A stretch of 64,000 bases of DNA, taken from Phytopythium helicoides. Taxonomy: Eukaryota; Oomycota; Peronosporomycetes; Pythiales; Pythiaceae. The notes under the pieces were generated by a model. That model saw nothing but the letters and a program-made list of their open reading frames with translations. It was not told the DNA's origin and did no database searches. A program made the position numbers and the translations under genes. The first letter of the stretch is position 1. Every line of letters begins with the position of its first letter. The stretch spans positions 248,001 to 312,000 of the forward strand of contig JANFNE010000001.1 of NCBI GenBank assembly GCA_024867545.1. The letters are read 5' to 3'. Shown in pieces: positions 1-7,772 of the stretch.

Positions 1-1
1 G

Positions 2-262
2 TACGCCAACTTTGTGACGGAGATGGTGACCGACAAGGTGCTGCGCGACGTGGTGCTCGACACGTACTCGTACACGTATCCGGCCGTCTACGCGCCGCTG
101 GACCTGAACGTGAGCGCGGCTGGCACGGTGGCGTGCCCGTCGCAGGAGTACAACCAGAATGCCGCCAAGGTGGCCAAGCTCCGCATCGCCACGGGCGGCA
201 GCCGTCTCGCCGTGGTGCTCACGCAGATCGCCCAGCAGCTGCGCACACTCGGCCTCGCGTGA
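2..262 (+). CDS. S1/P1-type nuclease, C-terminal fragment cut by window edge
   Basis: Only the last 86 codons are present; the gene starts left of the window. The reading frame from base 2 is nearly the same as the C-termini of the two complete S1/P1 nucleases that follow: the stretch FVTEMVTDK is shared exactly with the copy at 2308, and all three end in a Gly-rich segment followed by an L(T)QIA(Q/K)QLR helix and GLA. Family knowledge: S1/P1 nucleases are secreted, zinc-dependent, single-strand-specific endonucleases/3'-nucleotidases. All zinc ligands would lie upstream of this fragment, so activity cannot be judged. It is the first member of a three-gene tandem array. Confidence 0.8.
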   Translation, partial: YANFVTEMVTDKVLRDVVLDTYSYTYPAVYAPLDLNVSAAGTVACPSQEYNQNAAKVAKLRIATGGSRLAVVLTQIAQQLRTLGLA

Positions 263-654
263 GCAGAATTGATGGACGGAGGTAGAGACGACCGAGTCGA
301 TGCTCAGGACGATCCCAACACGAGCTAGCTTAGATTCATTTCTGCGCTTTACGTTGCATGCGTTTTCAACTGGTGGAGCAGACCGACGCCGCGGACGAAT
401 CTCGCTGAATGCGCAGCGGAGGAACGATTTGCTCGGCACGGGCTTGCCAAGCCCGGGAAGATGAGCCACGGTTAATCGCGTTATGAAGGTCTCGTGATAG
501 CGTTTGATGCGGCTCCCGGGCTTTGCTTCGCGCCGATGATCCATTCCTGCAGTGTGTGGTCCTTCTCACGCCTCGTGATTGCTTGAAGCGGCCGCGCCAG
601 TCGAGTGTTTCGCTTTCGAGATCGGGTGTGAGCCGGAGCTCCGCGAACGCTCTC
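263..654. other. Intergenic spacer between nuclease copies 1 and 2
   Basis: I see no convincing reading frame. The right end holds the presumed promoter of the next nuclease gene, with an initiator-like motif just before 666. Short open frames here lack family features and overlap the upstream region of the array gene. Confidence 0.5.
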
Positions 655-666
655 GCTCACTTTCGC
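655..666 (+). promoter_or_regulatory. Initiator-like motif (GCTCACTTTCGC)
   Basis: The motif lies 37-48 nt before the ATG at 703. It resembles the oomycete core initiator (consensus around TCAYTTT). A similar motif, GCTCATTTGAG, sits at the same place before the next nuclease copy. This is inference from position and consensus; no transcription start data are available. Confidence 0.35.
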
Positions 667-702
667 TTTTGCCCGTCAAGCGCCGAGCCAGCAAGTGAAG
701 AG

Positions 703-1710
703 ATGAAGGTTTTCGCCACGACCTCCGCGGTGGCGGTCGCTGCTGGTACGCTGCCGATGGCCTCGGCCTGGTGGGACAACGGTCACATGCTCGTCGGTCA
801 AGTTGCGACTTTGCTCATGAACGAGTCGGACGTCGAGACTATCAACGGCGTGCTGTCCAAGTGGGACGACGACTTCCCCAACACCGGCGAGATCACCACG
901 GCTGCCATCTGGCCCGACCTCATCAAGTGCACGTCGGTTAGCTCCTACTGCATGTCGCCGTCGTCGCCGTCGATCACAGCCATGAGCGACTGGCACTACA
1001 TCGACCTCCCTGTGAACGTGACCGGCGAGGGAGCGGACGACGCGACGCTCGCGATTTTCAGCGAGTCGCTCGGTGGTGACGCGGTCTCCGTGATCGAGGG
1101 CACCATGACGTCGTTCAAGACGACCAAGTCCAACTGGGCGGCCAACCTACTACTGCGCAACTTCATCCACATCTTCGGGGATCTCCATCAGCCGCTGCAC
1201 GCCGTGGCGGGCATCAGCAAGGACTTTCCATCCGGCGACGGAGGCGGCAACTCGTACTACTTTGAATCTCCGTGCGCCTTCTCCAACCTGCATGCGTTGT
1301 GGGATGCGGCTGGAGGCGCGTACAGCCTGAATGACTGGGCACCAACGATCGACTTCCGTCCCGAGCTCATCAGCAACGCGACGGAGCTGATTTCGTGGCT
1401 GCCGTCTATCGAGGACTCGCTCGACTTTGCGCAGTACGAGAACCTGACCTACACCAATTTTGTGAAAGAGCTCGTGACGAACTCGCTGCTGCGCGAAGTC
1501 GTGCTCGACACGTACTCGTACGCCTACCCGGTGGTCTACTCGAGCCTGAACCTGACGCTGGACGCCAAGAAGGACGTGCCATGCCCATCGAACACGTACA
1601 TGGAGATGGCTGCGCAAGTGGCCAAGACCCAGATCGCCACGGGCGGCCGCCGCCTCGCCGTTATCCTCACGCAGATCGCCCAGCAGCTCCGTGTGCTCGG
1701 ACTTGCGTAG
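703..1710 (+). CDS. Secreted S1/P1-type single-strand nuclease (copy 2)
   Basis: 335 aa. I chose the ATG at 703 because it gives a clean signal peptide (MKVFATTSAVAVAAG...ASA) whose predicted cleavage leaves Trp as the mature first residue. In S1/P1 enzymes the N-terminal Trp (W-x3-G-H, here WWDNGH) itself binds zinc. Other expected zinc ligands are visible: Asp in AIWPDL, His in DWHYIDLP, the cluster HIFGDLHQPLH, and HALWD near the middle. Family role: extracellular hydrolysis of single-stranded DNA/RNA and 3'-nucleotides, probably nutritional. The upstream frame stays open to 523, but those codons have no signal-peptide character. It is about as long as the neighbouring copy at 2308 (also 335 aa), with only scattered substitutions. 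No intron. Confidence 0.9.
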   Translation: MKVFATTSAVAVAAGTLPMASAWWDNGHMLVGQVATLLMNESDVETINGVLSKWDDDFPNTGEITTAAIWPDLIKCTSVSSYCMSPSSPSITAMSDWHYIDLPVNVTGEGADDATLAIFSESLGGDAVSVIEGTMTSFKTTKSNWAANLLLRNFIHIFGDLHQPLHAVAGISKDFPSGDGGGNSYYFESPCAFSNLHALWDAAGGAYSLNDWAPTIDFRPELISNATELISWLPSIEDSLDFAQYENLTYTNFVKELVTNSLLREVVLDTYSYAYPVVYSSLNLTLDAKKDVPCPSNTYMEMAAQVAKTQIATGGRRLAVILTQIAQQLRVLGLA

Positions 1711-2259
1711 GTATGCTGTGGCAACTCCTCTCGTCGAGCTGCTTGCCTGATCGCCGAGATTCGTGCGCTAATGGCCAATCACTTTGAATGCAACGCGGAC
1801 TTGCTCGTGTGTTTAGTCTCGTGCGCGCCTACAACACGGAACGTAATGCCAGTCATGGTGGCTCACTGGAGCTGAATGCGCCCACCGAATGCGAATCTCG
1901 CGCTCTGAATGCGTTGGCGACTGGCTCGCAAGCGCGGCGCTGCATACCAAAAGGAGGATGCGCAGGTGAGCCCCTCGCCAGCGACCAAGTTGTCGCCGAG
2001 TATCTTCTGAGAGAGTAGAGGCGATGGCTTGGTTGAGTGGGACCGCAGCTCCGCCCACTTCATCACCTTCGCGGCGTCGATGCGCTTTCAAGGGCGAGAG
2101 AACCGTCTCGTGCACGAGCGGGAATCTGATTAGCGAACCGTGTACTCTCGAACAGCGAGTGCCACGGCGAGAGAATGCAAAGACTGAAGGGGTCAAGCGT
2201 TCAAGGACTGCGAGCGCCCTCGGTGGCTGTCCGTCGAGTCGTGAGCGAGTGAGTCACTT
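1711..2259. other. Intergenic spacer between nuclease copies 2 and 3
   Basis: About 550 bases with no supportable gene. It must hold the 3' end of the upstream nuclease transcript and the promoter of the downstream copy. Confidence 0.5.
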
Positions 2260-2270
2260 GCTCATTTGAG
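2260..2270 (+). promoter_or_regulatory. Initiator-like motif (GCTCATTTGAG)
   Basis: It lies about 38-48 nt upstream of the ATG at 2308 and fits the oomycete CAYTTT initiator core. Its position matches the motif before copy 2, which supports a shared promoter design. Inferred from sequence only. Confidence 0.4.
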
Positions 2271-2307
2271 GCGAACCCCACGGGTCCACGGGTCTCCTCA
2301 GACAGAC

Positions 2308-3315
2308 ATGAAAGTCTTCGCTGCTACGTCGGCTGTTGTGGTCGCTGCCGCTACTCTGCCTACGGCCTCGGCCTGGTGGGATAATGGCCACATGATGGTC
2401 GCGCAGGTCGCCACGCTACTCATGAACGAGTCGGACGTCGCAACCATCAACGGCGTGCTGTCCAAGTGGGACGACGACTTCCCCAACACCGGAGAGATCA
2501 CCACAGCTGCCATTTGGCCCGACCTCGTCAAGTGCACGACCAAGGCCTCGTACTGCATGTCACCGCTCACGCCGTCGTTCACGGCCATGAACGACTGGCA
2601 CTACATCGATCTGCCGGTCAATGTCGACGGCGAGGGGGCAGACGAGGCGAGCCTGGCGCTCTTTAGCCAGTCGCTAGGTGGTGACGCGGTCTCCGTGATC
2701 GAAGGCACCATGACCTCATTCAAGACCACGCACTCGAACTGGGCGGCGAACCTGCTGCTCCGAAACTTCATCCACATCTTTGGCGACTTGCACCAGCCGC
2801 TCCATGCCGTCGCTGGTGTGAGCGAGGACTTTCCGCAAGGCGATGGCGGTGGCAACTCGTACTACTTCAAGAAGCCGTGCGCCTTCACGGGGCTCCACGC
2901 GCTGTGGGATGCCGCGGGCGGTGCCTACAGTCTCAACAACTGGGCGCCGACGATCGACTTCCGTCCCGAGCTCATCAGCAACGCGACGGAGCTCATCTCA
3001 TGGCTCCCAACCATCGAGGACTCGCTCAACTTTGCGCAGTACGAGAACCTGACGTACGCCAACTTTGTGACGGAGATGGTGACCGACAAGGCCCTGCGGC
3101 AGGTGGTGCTCGACACGTACTCGTACGCCTACCCGGCTGTGTACTCGAGCCTGAACCTGACGCTGGACTCGTCAAAGAACGTGGCATGTCCGAGCGAGGA
3201 GTACCTCGAGATGGCTGCCAAGGTGTCCAAGATCCGTATTGCCACGGGGGGCCGTCGCATGGCCGTCATCCTCACTCAGATCGCCAAGCAGCTGCGCGCG
3301 CTCGGCCTCGCGTAA
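2308..3315 (+). CDS. Secreted S1/P1-type single-strand nuclease (copy 3)
   Basis: 335 aa, starting at the ATG at 2308 after the initiator-like motif. It has a signal peptide ending in ASA and the mature start WWDNGH, so Trp-1 and His-6 of the zinc site are kept. The remaining ligands are present: AIWPDL, DWHYIDLP, HIFGDLHQPLH and LHALWD. Several N-x-S/T sites (for example NLTYAN, NLTLDSS) are typical of a secreted glycoprotein. It is very close to copy 2 over its whole length, and its C-terminal part is closer still to the partial copy at the left edge, so the array probably grew by unequal crossing-over. No intron. Substrate preference cannot be told from sequence. Confidence 0.9.
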   Translation: MKVFAATSAVVVAAATLPTASAWWDNGHMMVAQVATLLMNESDVATINGVLSKWDDDFPNTGEITTAAIWPDLVKCTTKASYCMSPLTPSFTAMNDWHYIDLPVNVDGEGADEASLALFSQSLGGDAVSVIEGTMTSFKTTHSNWAANLLLRNFIHIFGDLHQPLHAVAGVSEDFPQGDGGGNSYYFKKPCAFTGLHALWDAAGGAYSLNNWAPTIDFRPELISNATELISWLPTIEDSLNFAQYENLTYANFVTEMVTDKALRQVVLDTYSYAYPAVYSSLNLTLDSSKNVACPSEEYLEMAAKVSKIRIATGGRRMAVILTQIAKQLRALGLA

Positions 3316-3613
3316 GTCAGTTCGTCTTCGTCTTTAGGTGGGACAGAGTTGCACTCCATGCATCCACTAGCTCATCTTTCCTCATTTTAACAAGCTTCTG
3401 TCGGGTCCGACAAGAACCGTTCCTTTGAGCGTCACCATGAGCCTCTCATCACTAAGATTGTCGGCCGCAAGCTGCACCAATCGCACAAACACGTAGGAGT
3501 CGCCCAATGGTCGACGCCATACCCAACTCACGGGTTTGCAAGGTCGCACAAGCTGCTCGCTTTGCAGCCCACTCCGCTTTCCGCGGGATCGTCGGGACTC
3601 GGGATTTTGCTCC

Positions 3614-3924
3614 ATGGGGTCCAAGCGGCCGCACTTTACCGAGGAGTTTGACCCAGGACCATGCAGCTTCGAGAAGCCGGGCCTCCCAACGACGACGACG
3701 ATGATGATGACGACGACGGCAACGACGACGACGACGACGACCGGGAGCGACGGTGCTCATCTCGACGCGAACTTTTCGGCTATCGATAGCACTTGTGGCG
3801 ACACCCAGACTGTGAGTGAGGTTTTTATCCTTTTTTCTGTCGACAGTTGGCTTGCACTGAGCAGATCACAGTTGAAACAAGATCAACTACCCGGGTGATT
3901 GACAGTACCGCGCGAATTCCATAG
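3614..3924 (+). CDS. Candidate small two-exon protein, weak
   Basis: Exon 1 would be 3614-3811, beginning MGSKRPHFTEEF. A GTGAGT donor follows at 3812, an acceptor falls at 3864 (53-nt intron), and exon 2 (3865-3924) ends in TAG, giving 85 aa. In its favour are a good donor and a frame that stays open across the junction. Against it, the middle is a Thr/Met run made by the trinucleotide repeat, there is no recognisable family, and the intron is short. It could equally be non-coding. I do not recognise the product. Confidence 0.22.
3688..3742. repeat. GAC/GAT trinucleotide microsatellite
   Basis: Imperfect (GAC)n tract with an interior (GAT)n block and one GGC interruption, about 55 bases long. 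Likely to vary in length between strains. Confidence 0.8.
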
Positions 3925-5021
3925 AAGTCCCCCACCGAAGCGCGATCTCATGGGGGGAAGCCATAGCGATCAGGTTCGCCTCGGCGCTAGTTGCATAGGA
4001 CGCGTCGACAACAAGCAAAGGTAAAAAGAACACATCCACGCGCGATAATCATTGGGAGCCCCGTGGAGCTATTGTGGAGAGGCTGAGACGTAGGAGGAAG
4101 CCTCGGGGAAACAGGAATCGCTCCTACAGTGTACACGTTCTCCTCTCTCCAAAGAAACGATCGACGACGATCATGGCCTCATCACGAGCATCTCAAGCAC
4201 TTGGAATTCTGAGGTTTAGTCCTTGCAATGAATTACCCGTCACTGATCCTTCCTGCTCGTTGGAGTCATCGCAGAGTAGCTACAGTACGGTGGACGCTTG
4301 GAGGTGCATGAGAGACCAATGCTCCTACACCCACTCGGCCCCAACGCACCCTGCCCGAGCAGCTTGGTAAGGTGCTCGTGCGGATCGAAGGGCTGGCTGT
4401 GGTAGATCTGAAGCGGACTTTCTCGGCTCGGTTGGTGTCGTTCACGACGCCCCCCGAATGATGCAGTGGTATCGAAGTTAGTCGGATGAGTCGGACGTTC
4501 ATCGGAGCTCATCGCACAGAGCATCGGCTATGATAGAGTCGTCCGACTCGGAGCGTCGAACTGCCAGCTGTGTACAGTACAGTAGCTCTCCCATCTGCAG
4601 TTGCGGCACTCCAGCGTGACGAGCCCGCCTGTGCACTCACTTTGGCTGGGACGTGTCCTGCCAGCATAAGCGGCTTAGATGATGCTGCCCCCACGGTGAT
4701 GAAATGATGAACGATCCGGGCTCGTGCGTAGCCAGTCAGTTGACGGTGCCACTCCGCCAACTGACTGAATCACTTCGCGGGCTGCCACGCTCCGTTTGAA
4801 GCATGCTTGCCGACCTTAGCTTCTAGGCACCAGCACACCCTGTATGGCCCGAGTTGTTCGCGGGTCTCAGCATTTACGTGGGGCGGCACGCCAGTCGAGT
4901 CGTAATCCAACGCTTAGGATCTCGTCCCGCTCTGTGATCGAGCGCTCCACTCATCGCGCTCGGACGGGCGCCGCCATTTAACAAGCGCCCGCCTGCTGCA
5001 CACGCCAAGCCAGCGACCGAG

Positions 5022-6216
5022 ATGCAGACGGCGGACCGCGCGGCCGTCGAGGCCTTCTACCTGCGCGTCATGCGCCGCGTGTGTCGCGAGTACCGGCAGC
5101 GCGGCGAGGGCCGCGAGGCGGCGGCGGCGCGACTGGAGCGGGTGCGAGCGCTCGATCGAGGCGTGGAGGGCGGCGACTGACGTCTTGCGGTCGGTGGCGA
5201 GCAGCAATGGGCCGAGCGCCTGGCGCAGTACACGGGCATGGAGGTGGACGAGTGCGCGGACGAGCTGCAGGTGGAGCCGAGCTTCGCGGCCATCGACTCG
5301 GAGCTGGACGCGCTGCTGCCGGTCGTGGAGGAGCAGCCCGGAGCCGCCGAGGGCGGGAGGGATCCGGGGCTTGAGAGCGGGGCCGCTGTGTTCGGGCAGC
5401 AGATCGCGCACGTGGTGCGTGGGCGAGCGCGTGTCGATGGAAGAGGGAGGGCTGACGACTTGGTGCTGGCCGTCACAGGCGCCTCCGGGGCTCTCCGCGC
5501 CGTCCGTGTTCGCCCAAATGGTGCGGAGTGCTGCGAGTTGAGATCCTTTATGATACGTAGAGGTGTAGGAGCTCACCGCCGTGGCTCTGGTGCTGCAGCT
5601 CGGTGCCAAGCGGTCCTTCAGCCAGCTCGACGGGCCTGCGGACGACCTCGTCCACCTGCCTGAGGTCAGTTGCTACAGCTTAGCGCCGAGTAGTCCATGC
5701 CAATCAACCGCTGACTTCAACTCGGTGCCGCAGCCAGACCACCGCCGTCGGCGGCTTGGAGAGGCGGCAGCGCCTTCGTCCTCCATCGCCACGAGTCTGG
5801 AGCCGTCGCTGCTCGACGCAGTGTCTGACGAGGTGCCATTCGAGCCCACGGGGGACCTGGGACCCGTGTCGGCGCTGTCGGTCAGCCAATTCCCGCTGCA
5901 GCTGAGCGCCTACTACTCCAAGTTCCGCTACCGCCGGAAGCTCAAGGAGTACGCGGGCAACGTGCACGCCGCGATCCTGACCATGCCGACGGCGATCGCC
6001 CCCAGGGATCACGTGGACGCGGGGCACATGCTGTGGCTGCCCCCGAGCCACGAGCTGAGTCTGGACGGGCTGGTGACGGTCGTCTCGAGGGACAGCGGGG
6101 CGGGCACCGTCCACGTAGAGGCGTCGGACGGCCGCGCGGCGGACGTGCCGCTCGCGGGCACTCGGCGACTGGCCGAGTGCATCGTGCCCAAGGGCACCGT
6201 TCGGTTCGTGGAGTGA
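5022..6216 (+). CDS. Unrecognised protein in four exons; N-terminus weakly TFIIA-alpha-like
   Basis: Proposed exons: 5022-5141, 5205-5414, 5569-5664, 5734-6216, with introns of 63, 154 and 69 nt. Intron 1 contains ACTGACG and intron 3 CTGACTT, both plausible branch sites, and the phases join cleanly, giving about 302 aa. The first roughly 45 residues (FYLRVMRRV...GREAAAARLERQWAERL) have the spacing of the TFIIA large-subunit helix pair (LYxxVIxDV...VLxxLxxxWExKL), but the TFIIA C-terminal beta-barrel signature is absent. The C-terminal 150 residues look globular, with a basic FRYRRKLKEY segment, and match nothing I know. Exon 2's 3' boundary is the least certain. Function unknown; a transcription-related role is only a hint. 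Confidence 0.5.
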
Positions 6217-6333
6217 AGTAAGTAGTAAGCAGCACATGGGTAGCAGCAACGTGATGAATGAATGCATGGCCAACTTTGTCGTTATTATCACGGCGCGAGC
6301 GCCGGCGGGTGGTGCGAGGACCATCCCGCTCGC

Positions 6334-6831
6334 TTACTCGTCGCGCTTGATGGTGTAGGCGGCAGCGCCGAGCGTGAGCACGACGGAGGATCCGACGAGC
6401 GCGTAGCTCATCTTGGGTCCATCGACGTTGTTGATGAGCTGCGGGTTCTGCTTCCAGGCGAAGCTACGCGCGGCGCTGAGCATGTGGTAGGAGACGGGGA
6501 AGGCCACGAGCACCTTGGAGAGCGGCGCGAATCCCGGCACGACCTCCTGCGCGGCGAAGATGAGGCTCTGCACGTCAGCGCCGACGAAGGCGAGCGCGCC
6601 GCCGGCCGCGAAGGCGAACGACATGCCCATGGTCGAGAATCGGTTCGTGATGGACGACAGCGCGGTGGGCGGCATCTTGTAGATGGTCACGTGCGGGGAC
6701 ACGGGGCGGCCGAGGCTCTTCTGGTGGCGCGAGTAGGACTCGTCGGCCGCGCGCGGCGTCGCGGAGATGGCGCGCGCCTGCGGGGCCAGCGCCGCGCGCG
6801 TCGCCCGCTTGGTCAGCAGCTGGAGGCTCAT
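6334..6831 (-). CDS. Succinate dehydrogenase cytochrome b subunit (SDHC), divergent paralogue
   Basis: 165 aa from the ATG at 6831; the frame is open to 6912 with a second possible start. A Ser/Arg/Ala-rich presequence suggests mitochondrial import. The diagnostic SDHC segment SLGRPVSPHVTIYK is followed by SSITNRFS and three hydrophobic spans. Family role: membrane anchor of complex II, binding heme b and ubiquinone with SDHD. The usual HxxxGxRHxxWD heme/quinone motif reads HMLSAARSFAWK here: the first His remains but the second His and the Asp are lost. The paralogue at 10183-10804 keeps the full motif. It is divergent to the small mitochondrial gene at 7260. Confidence 0.88.
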   Translation of the reverse strand: MSLQLLTKRATRAALAPQARAISATPRAADESYSRHQKSLGRPVSPHVTIYKMPPTALSSITNRFSTMGMSFAFAAGGALAFVGADVQSLIFAAQEVVPGFAPLSKVLVAFPVSYHMLSAARSFAWKQNPQLINNVDGPKMSYALVGSSVVLTLGAAAYTIKRDE

Positions 6832-7259
6832 GGGGCGGGCGGGGGTGGAGCTGCTGCCAGGAGCGCGAGTCGCCGAGTGCGGAAGTCGAGCGAAGGCCCC
6901 CTGCCGACGCACCGCACGTGGTCGCGAGCAGCTACGAACCTGTCAGAAATGGTAGCTCCGCGCGGTGTGGGGGACACCGAGTTCGTTTCGCATTTATTTA
7001 TCTAAGCCAAAGACCTGTGATAACGCATAACAGACGGCTCACCGCACGGCGGCGGCGTTTTGGTGGTCCATTTACCCACTATCCGCCGGCCTTTTGGCCC
7101 AATGGGCGCTCGGATCGGGGATTGCGTTTCATCCAATCGCGCCGAGGATCCCGCGCGTTAAATGCCTGGCGAGGGACGCGTCCCGAACGCGCGCGCCGCT
7201 GCGGGACTGCGGCCGCCGGAACGCCGAGGGGGGAGAAGCGCCGCCACCACCAAGCCAGC
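6832..7259. promoter_or_regulatory. Shared intergenic region between two divergent mitochondrial genes
   Basis: 428 bases separate the starts of SDHC (minus strand) and the small mitochondrial protein (plus strand). It contains GGTGGTCCATTTACC near 7060 and CCCAATGGG near 7098, the latter a possible CCAAT box. No credible gene is seen. Co-regulation of the pair is an inference from the arrangement. Confidence 0.35.
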
Positions 7260-7669
7260 ATGCTCGCGACCGGACTGCGCCGCGTGGCCGCGACCCGCCA
7301 GCCGCAGGCGCTCACGCGCTCGCAGCGCCGCTTCGGCGGGTCGCTGCACAAGAACCCGCACGTTGAGGTGCGCGAAACGCGGGTCTCTGGAGCGCCCTGG
7401 GGCCCGAGATAGCTGACCGGACGTGCCGCAGACCTGGAACAACTGGCGCGGAGACTCGGAGCGCCGCTTCAAGTTCGACGCCGCGTTCTTCAAGGCCACG
7501 CTGGCCTGGGGCGTCGTGCCCTTCACGCTCTACTACGTCATGGCCTCCGGCGAGCGCGTACGTGGCGCTGCAGGGCTCGACATGAGAAGCCGACTGACGA
7601 TTGTGTTTGTGAACGCCGCAGCGCGCGCGCGACCGCCGCAACGGCGTCCCGGAGAACTTCCGCCAGTAA
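7260..7669 (+). CDS. Small single-TM mitochondrial protein, possible respiratory-complex accessory subunit
   Basis: Exons 7260-7367, 7432-7557, 7622-7669 with two 64-nt introns; both have GT-AG ends, and branch-like GCTGACC and CGACTGACG are visible. The product is 93 aa. The N-terminus MLATGLRRVAATRQ is Arg-rich and acid-free, like a mitochondrial targeting peptide. A conserved-looking NNWRGDSERRFKFD segment precedes one membrane span (LAWGVVPFTLYYVMAS) and a short basic tail. The organisation resembles complex I accessory subunits such as NDUFB4, but the match is by shape only. Its head-to-head placement with SDHC fits a role in oxidative phosphorylation. Confidence 0.6.
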
Positions 7670-7772
7670 GTGCGGTGCCTAGGCCCTCGACTGACGCTAA
7701 CGCAACACGAGACCTCTGCTGCAGCCTCTGCCACGCACTGCTTTGCCTTGCTACCTATCTCTACCTACTTGG

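Larger units (their letters stand above)
3316..5021. other. Gene-poor spacer with a trinucleotide tract
   Basis: No confident gene in about 1.7 kb. A GAC/GAT-rich trinucleotide repeat lies at 3688-3742 and a weak two-exon candidate spans 3614-3924 (listed separately). The other open frames overlap one another, lack any family signature and have no consistent splice sites. The last 300 bases presumably contain the promoter of the gene at 5022. Confidence 0.5.
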
